Shown here in pieces: positions 36,574 through 42,938 of a stretch of DNA of 64,000 bases. The translations under genes and the position numbers were made by a program. Below the pieces are notes generated by a model that made no database searches, was not told the origin of the DNA, and worked only from the letters and a program-made list of their open reading frames with translations. Source of the DNA: Umezawaea tangerina (GTDB lineage Bacteria > Actinomycetota > Actinomycetes > Mycobacteriales > Pseudonocardiaceae); NCBI RefSeq assembly GCF_003002815.1, contig NZ_PVTF01000003.1, positions 496,001 through 560,000 on the forward strand. The letters run 5' to 3'. Each line of letters begins with the position of its first letter. The stretch's first letter is position 1.

Positions 36574-38709
36574 ATGGGCATCCAACTTCCACCGGAACTC
36601 GCCGACGTGGCCGCGAAGGCGGGCGTCAAGTGGCCGGAGGCCGACGAGGACGCGATGCGCGCGTCGGCCACGGCGTGGCGCGAGGCCGGTACCCGGATCA
36701 CCGGGCTCGCGGGCGAGTCCGACACGTCCGCGACCAGGACGCTGACCTCGATCACCGGCTCGACCGCCGACGCGGCCCGCGGCCACTGGGACAGGGTGGT
36801 CGCGCCGGACGGCGACCTGAACACCGCCGCGAAGGGCTGCCACGCGGCGGCCGACCGGCTGGAGCACGGCGCCGACCAGATCGGCGCCACGAAGGTCGCG
36901 CTGGTCCGCGAGCTGGTCGACCTGGCCAAGAACAACGACGCCGCCCAGCAGTGCGCGTCCGCGGGACACCCGACCGCGCTGCTCGGCCTGGACACCGCGC
37001 TCGCGGGCGCCACGGCGAACGTGAACCACCTGACGAACACCCTGGCCTCGTCCGTGCGGCTGGACAGCGGCGTGGACGTCGGCTCGACGACGCCGCCGGT
37101 CAACGCGAACCCCGGTTCGCACGGCGGCCTGCTGGACGTGGTCGGCGGCACCCTCGACCACACCGTCGGGGCCGTCGCGGCCCCGGTCGCCGCCGTGGTC
37201 GCCCCGGTGGCGGACGTCGTCCCCGCCGTGGTGGCGCCGGTCGCCGACGTCGTGCCCGCGGTGGTCGCCCCCGTGGCGGGTGTCGTGCCCGCCGTGGTGG
37301 CGCCCGTGGCGGACGTCGTGCCCGCCGTCGCCGCGCCGGTGACCGACCTGGCCTCGCACGTCGTGGCCCCGGTCGCCGACGCCGTGCCGAAGATCGCCGC
37401 ACCGGTCGTCGACCTCGCGCCGCAGGTGCTCGCGCCGGTGGACGGCGCCGTGCAGGCCGTGCCCGCCGCCGCCCAGCCGGTGCTCGCCTCGCCGCCGCTC
37501 CAGGTCCCGACCGCGCTCGTCCCGCCGGTGGCCGGCGTCCTGGACGGGCCGCCGGTCGCCCCGGTGCTCGGCGCCCCGCCGGTCCAGGCGCCGCTCGACG
37601 CCATCCAGCCGATCGTGGGCACCTCCGACGGCACCGTGACGCAGGCTTCGGCGGCCCTGCTGGACCGCCCGCTGCTGCCCACCGAGCTCCAGGCCCCCGC
37701 GCAGGCGGCCGCCCAGCCGCAGGCACCGGCCGCTCCCGCGGTCCCCGTCCAGGGGCCGACCCAGGCACCGAGCTTCGGCACCGCAGCCCCGGCCGCACCC
37801 GCGGCGCCGTCGGCACCGGTCGCGACCGGTGGCGGCAGCGGTGGCGCGGTCGTCGGCACGCCGGTGCAGCGCGCGGACCAGGGCGCGGTGCAGCGCGGTG
37901 CGGACCAGACGGTGGCCCAGCAGCGGGGTGAGCAGAGGACCCCGCCGTCGCAGCAGCAGTCCCAGCAGTCGAGCCAGTCCCAGCAGTCCCAGCAGTCGAC
38001 GAACCCGGCGGCCAAGGACCTGAAGAAGCCCGACCAGGGCGCGTCCCAGACCTCGTCCCCGGACGTGGCGGCGTTCGTCTACCTGCACGCCTTCCCGCGC
38101 GGCACGGCCCCCAAGGCCAGCCCCCGCCCGAGCGAGCAGACCGACCCGACGGCCGGGTCGAGCGGGAGCGTCGAGTCCGACGGCCTGCGGTTCCGCCCGC
38201 AGGACCACCCGCACGCGGACCTGGTCTCGACCCGCTCCGCCCAGCCGGTCCCGGCCCGGACCCCCGCGCTCGGACCGGACCACCCGCTCGTGCGGCAGCT
38301 CAGCGAGGGCTACGACCCGCAGGCCGGGCTGCACGAACGCGACTGGGACGGGAGGTACCTGCGCGCCACCGAGCCGTTCGGCCACGTCTGGCCCGACGCG
38401 GACACCTTCCCGGAAGGCGGCTACGAGGCCGGCAGGCCCGACGTGCTGCCCGCCGGGTCCGAGCTGGACCGCTTCGGCACCGACGAGGGCCGGGTGCTCA
38501 CGACCCTGGGCACGCGGTTCGCCGCCCGTTCGCTGCCCCCGGAGCACCTAGCCGCCGGGTACCGCCGCTACGTCGTGCGCCAGCCGCTGCCGGTGTGGCG
38601 GACGGTCTCGGCGCCGTGGTTCGGCCAGCCCGGCGGCGGCACCCGCTACCGCACGACCTACCCGGTCGCCGACCTCGTCGCGCTGGGCTACCTGATGGAG
38701 CTGTCATGA
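36574..38709 (+). CDS. ESX-exported polymorphic toxin with C-terminal TNT (NAD+ glycohydrolase-like) domain
   Basis: A 711-aa three-part protein. Residues 1-150 are a CpnT-like WXG100-type domain (GIQLPPELADVAAKAGVKWPEADEDAMR split here). Residues 208-295 are eight 11-residue repeats of VVAPVADVVPA type, followed by a Pro/Ala/Gln-rich linker to about 490. From about residue 610 comes a TNT domain: ELDRFGTDEGRVL, RSLPPEHLAAGYRRYVV, APWFGQPGGGTRYRT. TNT domains hydrolyse NAD+ and kill recipients. Most homologues read GGGxQY where this one has GGGTRY, so activity needs testing. ATG 36574 has GAGGGG upstream. The stop overlaps a small downstream gene (ATGA), the usual immunity position. Confidence 0.85.
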   Translation: MGIQLPPELADVAAKAGVKWPEADEDAMRASATAWREAGTRITGLAGESDTSATRTLTSITGSTADAARGHWDRVVAPDGDLNTAAKGCHAAADRLEHGADQIGATKVALVRELVDLAKNNDAAQQCASAGHPTALLGLDTALAGATANVNHLTNTLASSVRLDSGVDVGSTTPPVNANPGSHGGLLDVVGGTLDHTVGAVAAPVAAVVAPVADVVPAVVAPVADVVPAVVAPVAGVVPAVVAPVADVVPAVAAPVTDLASHVVAPVADAVPKIAAPVVDLAPQVLAPVDGAVQAVPAAAQPVLASPPLQVPTALVPPVAGVLDGPPVAPVLGAPPVQAPLDAIQPIVGTSDGTVTQASAALLDRPLLPTELQAPAQAAAQPQAPAAPAVPVQGPTQAPSFGTAAPAAPAAPSAPVATGGGSGGAVVGTPVQRADQGAVQRGADQTVAQQRGEQRTPPSQQQSQQSSQSQQSQQSTNPAAKDLKKPDQGASQTSSPDVAAFVYLHAFPRGTAPKASPRPSEQTDPTAGSSGSVESDGLRFRPQDHPHADLVSTRSAQPVPARTPALGPDHPLVRQLSEGYDPQAGLHERDWDGRYLRATEPFGHVWPDADTFPEGGYEAGRPDVLPAGSELDRFGTDEGRVLTTLGTRFAARSLPPEHLAAGYRRYVVRQPLPVWRTVSAPWFGQPGGGTRYRTTYPVADLVALGYLMELS
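37195..37458 (+). repeat. eight in-frame 33-base repeats (11-residue VVAPVADVVPA units)
   Basis: Units start at 37195, 37228, 37261, 37294, 37327, 37360, 37393 and 37426. The first four are nearly identical in protein (VVAPVADVVPA or VVAPVAGVVPA); later ones diverge (VAAPVTDLASH, IAAPVVDLAPQ). Codons differ between units, so selection appears to act at protein level. Confidence 0.85.
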
Positions 38710-38972
38710 ACACCGAGTCGATCGCGGGCTGGCTGCGGACCGTCGGCGTGCCCGACGACGTCGTGTCCATCGGCGCCGAGACCGACAACGCCTGGTGCCT
38801 CACCCGCGACGGCGACGGGTGGGAGGTGTTCTGGCGCGAGCAGGGCAACCGGTACGACTGGGCCCGGTTCGCGGGCGAGGACGTGGCCTGCCACTACCTG
38901 TTCGGCAGGCTGGTCTGGGCGCAGGTCGTGCGGGGTGCCGTGGGGGTGCTCACCCCACCCGCAGCACCTTGA
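38706..38972 (+). CDS. putative immunity protein for the TNT toxin
   Basis: An 88-aa, probably cytosolic protein (no signal or membrane helix) with many aromatic and acidic residues (AWCLTRDGDGWEVFWREQGNRYDWARF). Its start overlaps the toxin stop (ATGA), the standard arrangement for toxin-immunity pairs. I recognise no named immunity family. Comparison with IFT, the partner of M. tuberculosis TNT, is by position only. The last 23 bases overlap the convergent hisN gene. Confidence 0.6.
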   Translation: MNTESIAGWLRTVGVPDDVVSIGAETDNAWCLTRDGDGWEVFWREQGNRYDWARFAGEDVACHYLFGRLVWAQVVRGAVGVLTPPAAP

Positions 38973-39732
38973 GCGCCTCCTCGTGCAGCAGGCCGTTGGT
39001 GGACAGCGCGCTGCCCCGGTCGTAGCGGCCGACGCCCTTGAGGTCGGTGAACCGGCCGCCCGCCTCGGTGACGAGCACCTGCGCGGCGGCGACGTCCCAC
39101 GGGTTCACGATCGCCTCGGCGGCGATGTCCATCGCGCCCTCGGCGACCAGGCAGTGCGACCAGAAGTCGCCGAACGCCCGGTTCTCCCAGGTCGCGTCCA
39201 TCAGGGCCAGGTAGGCGTCCTGCGAGTGGTGCTTCGCCCACGAGCCGAAGTGGGTCGTGGTCAGGTAGGCGTCCTCCAGCGCGGCCACGCGGGACACCGA
39301 GAGCCGCCGCTGCCCGAACGGGTCGGACGAGAACGCGCCCGTCCCCGACGCCGCCCACCAGCGGCGGCCGAGCGCCGGGGCGCTGATCATGCCCACGACC
39401 GGCGTGCCGTCCTCGACCAGCGCGATCAGCGTCGCCCACGCGGGAACGCCGCGCAGGAAGTTCTTCGTGCCGTCGATCGGGTCCAGCACCCAGGTGCGGC
39501 CCCCGTCGATCGTGCCGCCCCGCTCCTCGCCCGCGACGGCGTCGTCCGGCCGGTGCTCGGTGAGCAGTGCGCGCACCGCGTCCTCGACCGCGGTGTCGGC
39601 GTCGGTGACGGGCGTGCGGTCGGGTTTGCGGTCGACGACGAGGTCGAGCGCGCGGAAGCGGGACGTCGTGATCAGGTCCGCGGCGTCGGCCAGCAGGCGG
39701 GCAAGATCAAGATCACTGTCGTAGGTGGGCAC
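38950..39732 (-). CDS. hisN: histidinol-phosphatase / inositol-monophosphatase family (HisN-like)
   Basis: Mg2+-dependent phosphatase (260 aa) of the IMPase fold. In actinobacteria this branch (HisN) makes histidinol from histidinol phosphate. Metal and substrate motifs are DRTPVTDADTAVED, the EE of VAGEERGG, WVLDPIDGTKNFLRG and NPWDVAAAQVLVTEAGG. GTG 39732 is taken as start; a weak CACGAT lies 7 bases upstream. It is divergent from the response regulator gene. Confidence 0.85.
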   Translation of the reverse strand: MPTYDSDLDLARLLADAADLITTSRFRALDLVVDRKPDRTPVTDADTAVEDAVRALLTEHRPDDAVAGEERGGTIDGGRTWVLDPIDGTKNFLRGVPAWATLIALVEDGTPVVGMISAPALGRRWWAASGTGAFSSDPFGQRRLSVSRVAALEDAYLTTTHFGSWAKHHSQDAYLALMDATWENRAFGDFWSHCLVAEGAMDIAAEAIVNPWDVAAAQVLVTEAGGRFTDLKGVGRYDRGSALSTNGLLHEEALKVLRVG

Positions 39733-39752
39733 ACGCCGAATCGTGCCAGGCC

Positions 39753-39758
39753 TAGTCT
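39753..39758 (+). promoter_or_regulatory. -10 element TAGTCT, probable leaderless start of response regulator
   Basis: TAGTCT, 7 bases, then GTG 39766. There is no Shine-Dalgarno. Confidence 0.5.
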
Positions 39759-39765
39759 GGGTTTC

Positions 39766-40440
39766 GTGAGCGTGGTCTTGTTGGCCGAGGATGACCCGGC
39801 AATCGCCGATCCACTGTCCCGAGCGCTGCAGCGCGAGGGGTACGCCGTGCACGTCGTGAGCGACGGGCCCACCGCGTTGGAGGTCGCCGTCGCCGGTGGC
39901 ATCGACCTGCTGGTGCTCGACCTGGGGCTGCCGGGGATGGACGGCTTGGAGGTGTGCCGCAGGCTCCGCTCGGGTGGCCGCGGTGTCCCGGTGCTGATGC
40001 TGACCGCCCGCTCCGACGAGGTCGACTTCGTCGTCGGCCTGGACGCGGGCGCGGACGACTACGTGGCCAAGCCGTTCCGGCTGGCCGAGCTGATGGCGCG
40101 GATACGCGCGCTGCTGCGCCGCCGCGCCCCCGGCACGCTGGAGGTCAACGGGGTCCGGATGGACCTGGCCGCCCGCCGGGTCGTCGTCGACGGCCGCGAG
40201 GTGCAGCTCGCGAACAAGGAGTTCGAGCTGCTCCGGGTGCTGATGCAGCGGTCCGGTCAGGTCGTGAACCGCGACGAGATCCTCTCCGAGGTGTGGAACG
40301 ACCCCGAGCTCAAGGGCAGCAAGACGCTGGACATGCACATGTCGTGGCTGCGCCGGAAGCTCGGCGACGGCACCCTGCGCTCGGCCGAGAAGCGCATCGC
40401 CACCGTCCGGGGCGTGGGCTTCCGGTTCAACGCCGACTAA
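39766..40440 (+). CDS. OmpR/PhoB-type response regulator
   Basis: A 224-aa two-component response regulator. The receiver domain (VVLLAEDDPAIADPLSRAL; phospho-acceptor Asp in LLVLDLGLPGMDGLEV; switch residues MLTARS and the Lys in YVAKPFR) is followed by a winged-helix DNA-binding domain (LANKEFELLRVLMQRSGQVVNRDEIL; STLDMHMSWLRRKLGD-like KTLDMHMSWLRRKLGD). GTG 39766 follows a TAGTCT -10 by 7 bases, so the mRNA is probably leaderless. The histidine kinase start overlaps the stop by one base (TAATG). Confidence 0.92.
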   Translation: MSVVLLAEDDPAIADPLSRALQREGYAVHVVSDGPTALEVAVAGGIDLLVLDLGLPGMDGLEVCRRLRSGGRGVPVLMLTARSDEVDFVVGLDAGADDYVAKPFRLAELMARIRALLRRRAPGTLEVNGVRMDLAARRVVVDGREVQLANKEFELLRVLMQRSGQVVNRDEILSEVWNDPELKGSKTLDMHMSWLRRKLGDGTLRSAEKRIATVRGVGFRFNAD

Positions 40441-41714
40441 TGCGCACCAGGATCATGCGGGCGATCATGCTCGCGGTCGCGGTGACCGGGTTCGTGCTCG
40501 GCATCCCGCTCGGCTGGACCGCCCTCCAGCTCGTCGACGACGCCGCGCACTCGGACCTGGCCGCGAGCGCCCGGCGGATAGCGGCCGCGCTGGACGACCA
40601 GATCGCCGACGGCGCCCCGATCACGTTGGACACCGTGCAGGTGGCCATCCCGCAGGGCGCCCACTTGCGGGTCCGGTCCGCGTCGGGCGAGCAGGAGCTG
40701 GGGCCCGAGCTGGGCGAGGACGTGCTGTCCGAGGAGGTGCCGATCGCGCAGGGCGGCAACGTCCGGCTGGAGATGCCGTCCGGCCCGATGCGCACCCGGC
40801 AGGCGCAGGTCGCCGTGTCGGTCGTGCTGCTGCTGGTGCTGTCCGTGGCGACCGGCACCGTCGTCGCGACGGTCACCGCCCGCAAGCTCGCCCTCCCGCT
40901 CGGGCACGTCGCCGCACGGGCCGCGCGGCTCGGCGCGGGCGACTTCCGCTACGACGACCGCAGGCACGGGGTCGAGGAGCTGGACCTGGTGTCGCAGGCG
41001 CTGGACACCTCGGCGGGGGCGCTGGCCCAGCTCGTGCAGCGCGAACGCGAGCTGGTCGGCGACGTGTCCCACCAGCTGCGCAGCAGGCTCACCGCGTTGC
41101 AGCTGCGGCTGGAGGCGCTGGCCGACCACGAGGAGCCGGAGACCGCGGCCGAGGCGGGCGCGGCGCTGGAGCAGGCCGAACGGCTGGCCGAGGTGCTGGA
41201 CGAACTGCTCGCCGCGGCCCGTGCGGCCAGGTCCGTGGACGCCGAGCCGCTGGACCTGCGCGCCGAGCTGACCGCGATCGCCGAGGAGTGGCGCGAGCCG
41301 TTGCGCGGGGAGGGGCGGGCGCTGCGCGTCCGGGTGCCGGACGGCATGCTCGCCAGGGCCACCCCCGGCAGGCTCCGCGAGGCCATCGGCGTGCTGCTCG
41401 ACAACGCCCTGCGCCACGGCGAGGGCCCGGTGGTGCTGTCCGCGCGCAGCGACGAGACCGCGATCGTGGTCGAGGTCAGCGACGGCGGCGCGGGCGTGCC
41501 GGACGAGCTGGCCAGCCACATCTTCGAACGCGGCGTCTCCGGCGGCGGCTCGACGGGTGTCGGCCTCGCGCTGGCCCGCGCACTGGTCGACGCCGACGGC
41601 GGCAGGCTGGAGCTGTCCACCGCAAGGCCCGCGACGTTCTCGGTGTTCCTGCCGGTCCCGAAGGCCGAGGACGTGGTCGGCGTGCCGTGGCGCACGGACC
41701 ACACGCCCCGCTGA
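40440..41714 (+). CDS. two-component sensor histidine kinase
   Basis: A 424-aa membrane kinase: TM1 (IMLAVAVTGFVLGIPLGW), an extracellular sensor of about 105 residues, TM2 (VAVSVVLLLVLSVATGTVVA), HAMP region, HisKA with the phosphorylated His in LVGDVSHQLRSRLTALQLR, and a HATPase domain (N box LLDNALRHGEG; G1 VSDGGAGVP; G2 GGGSTGVGLALARALV). Coupled to the preceding response regulator. A signal recalled for such actinobacterial pairs is envelope stress, but nothing here shows the ligand. Confidence 0.92.
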   Translation: MRTRIMRAIMLAVAVTGFVLGIPLGWTALQLVDDAAHSDLAASARRIAAALDDQIADGAPITLDTVQVAIPQGAHLRVRSASGEQELGPELGEDVLSEEVPIAQGGNVRLEMPSGPMRTRQAQVAVSVVLLLVLSVATGTVVATVTARKLALPLGHVAARAARLGAGDFRYDDRRHGVEELDLVSQALDTSAGALAQLVQRERELVGDVSHQLRSRLTALQLRLEALADHEEPETAAEAGAALEQAERLAEVLDELLAAARAARSVDAEPLDLRAELTAIAEEWREPLRGEGRALRVRVPDGMLARATPGRLREAIGVLLDNALRHGEGPVVLSARSDETAIVVEVSDGGAGVPDELASHIFERGVSGGGSTGVGLALARALVDADGGRLELSTARPATFSVFLPVPKAEDVVGVPWRTDHTPR

Positions 41715-41732
41715 CCGTCCGTGGTCGTCGAC

Positions 41733-41752
41733 GGGTTCGGAGGCCCGAACCC
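41733..41752. terminator. bidirectional terminator between histidine kinase and GtrA genes
   Basis: GGGTTCGG-AGGC-CCGAACCC: perfect 8-bp stem with a 4-base loop in the 42-base gap between convergent genes. Confidence 0.6.
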
Positions 41753-41756
41753 CGGA

Positions 41757-42311
41757 TCAGGAGTGGCCGAGGCCTTCGACGTCCTCGTCGATCTCCTCCG
41801 GCGTGCCGTGGCCCTTGCGCGGACGGGCGTCGGCCTCCGGGAAGACCCACTTCTTGTAGCCGTACCAGCGGAACGCCATCGCGACGAGGGTGCCGATGAC
41901 CTGGGCGCTGGCGAAGTCGGCGATCTCCTCGGTGAGCCTGCTGACGTGCGGCTCCTGGAGGTCGAACAGGTAGCGCGACACGTAGAGCGGCAGCGAGTTG
42001 AGCGCGATGCCGACGCCGTTGATCAGGAAGAACAGCAGCGCCTCGTGGTGGCGTTCGCGACCGCCCCTGGTGCGGAAGGACCACTCGCGGTTCAGCACGT
42101 AGGACACGATCGTCGCGACCAGCGTCGCGATGATCTTCGCGGTGACCGGCTTGTCCACCAGGATCGTCGACTTCAAGCCGAAGAAGATGGCCGTGTCGAT
42201 CACGAAGCAGGTGCCGCCGACCACGGCGAACTTCAGCAGTTCGCGATGCTTGAGGGCCAGCGAGCGGAATGGTTCTGGGAACCGGAGGACCACGTTCTCG
42301 ACTACGGACAC
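41757..42311 (-). CDS. GtrA family membrane protein (first paralogue)
   Basis: A 184-aa four-helix protein of the GtrA family, thought to help flip lipid-linked sugars. Typical segments are LLKFAVVGGTCFVIDTAIFF, KIIATLVATIVSYVLNREWSF and FLINGVGIALNSLPLYV. A charged cytosolic tail follows (EADARPRKGHGTPEEIDED). GTG 42311 has TACACT 6 bases upstream, so it is probably leaderless. It is about 50% identical by eye to the neighbouring paralogue at 42347-42907, including shared RTRGGRERHHEA and YKKWVFPEADARP-like ends. Confidence 0.88.
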   Translation of the reverse strand: MSVVENVVLRFPEPFRSLALKHRELLKFAVVGGTCFVIDTAIFFGLKSTILVDKPVTAKIIATLVATIVSYVLNREWSFRTRGGRERHHEALLFFLINGVGIALNSLPLYVSRYLFDLQEPHVSRLTEEIADFASAQVIGTLVAMAFRWYGYKKWVFPEADARPRKGHGTPEEIDEDVEGLGHS

Positions 42312-42317
42312 CAAAGC

Positions 42318-42323
42318 AGTGTA
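42318..42323 (-). promoter_or_regulatory. -10 element TACACT, probable leaderless start of GtrA gene 1
   Basis: Minus-strand TACACT with 6 bases to GTG 42311, in the 35-base gap between the GtrA paralogues. Confidence 0.5.
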
Positions 42324-42346
42324 CGGAGATCGGCTTAACGCGCAGG

Positions 42347-42907
42347 TCAGGCGACCTCGCGGTCCTCGTCGTCGGTCACCACGCGCAACCGGCTGGTCGC
42401 CCGGACGACATCGGGGCGGGCGTCGGCCTCGGGGAAGACCCACTTGCGCATCGCCCAGTACTTGAACGCGGTGGCGACCAGCATGCCGATGATCGACCCG
42501 CTGACGAAGTCGGCGATCTCCTCCGTGACCAGCGAGACCGCGGGGTGCTGGAGCCCGAACAGGTGCCGCGAGACGTAGAGCGGCAGCAGGTTCAGCCCGA
42601 CCGAGGCGCCGCTCACGAGGAAGAACAGCGCGGCCTCGTGGTGACGTTCACGACCCCCGCGGGTGTGGAACGACCACTCGCGGCTGAGCACGTACGACGC
42701 GATGACCGCGACCAGGATGCCGATGGCCTTGGCCGTGACGACCTTCTCCTGGAGCACGGTGAGCTTCAGGGCGTACCAGACGCCGTTGTCGACGAGGAAC
42801 GTCGTCCCGCCCACCACCGCGAACCTGATGAGCTCGCGGTGCTTGTTCAGCAGGAAGCGGACGGGTTCCGGCAGACGGCCCAAGGCCCGGCGTACGGCTG
42901 GCAGCAC
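42347..42907 (-). CDS. GtrA family membrane protein (second paralogue)
   Basis: A 186-aa four-helix GtrA protein (LIRFAVVGGTTFLVDNGVWYAL; AIGILVAVIASYVLSREWSFHTRGGRERHHEA in parts; VSGASVGLNLLPLYV). Tandem with and clearly homologous to the next gene, so it arose by local duplication. GTG 42907 has TAAACT 6 bases upstream, giving it its own probable leaderless promoter. It corresponds in neighbourhood to M. tuberculosis Rv3277, also GtrA-like and next to purK. Confidence 0.88.
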   Translation of the reverse strand: MLPAVRRALGRLPEPVRFLLNKHRELIRFAVVGGTTFLVDNGVWYALKLTVLQEKVVTAKAIGILVAVIASYVLSREWSFHTRGGRERHHEAALFFLVSGASVGLNLLPLYVSRHLFGLQHPAVSLVTEEIADFVSGSIIGMLVATAFKYWAMRKWVFPEADARPDVVRATSRLRVVTDDEDREVA

Positions 42908-42913
42908 CGGGGC

Positions 42914-42919
42914 AGTTTA
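42914..42919 (-). promoter_or_regulatory. -10 element TAAACT, probable leaderless start of GtrA gene 2
   Basis: Minus-strand TAAACT with 6 bases to GTG 42907, in the 31-base gap after the sigma-factor gene. Confidence 0.5.
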
Positions 42920-42938
42920 CGGATGCGTGATCAACTGA

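Noticed and set aside
36139-38547. 802-residue open frame antisense to the toxin gene
   Set aside because: Low-complexity Arg/Gly/His sequence with no ribosome site; the plus strand has WXG, repeat and TNT domains.
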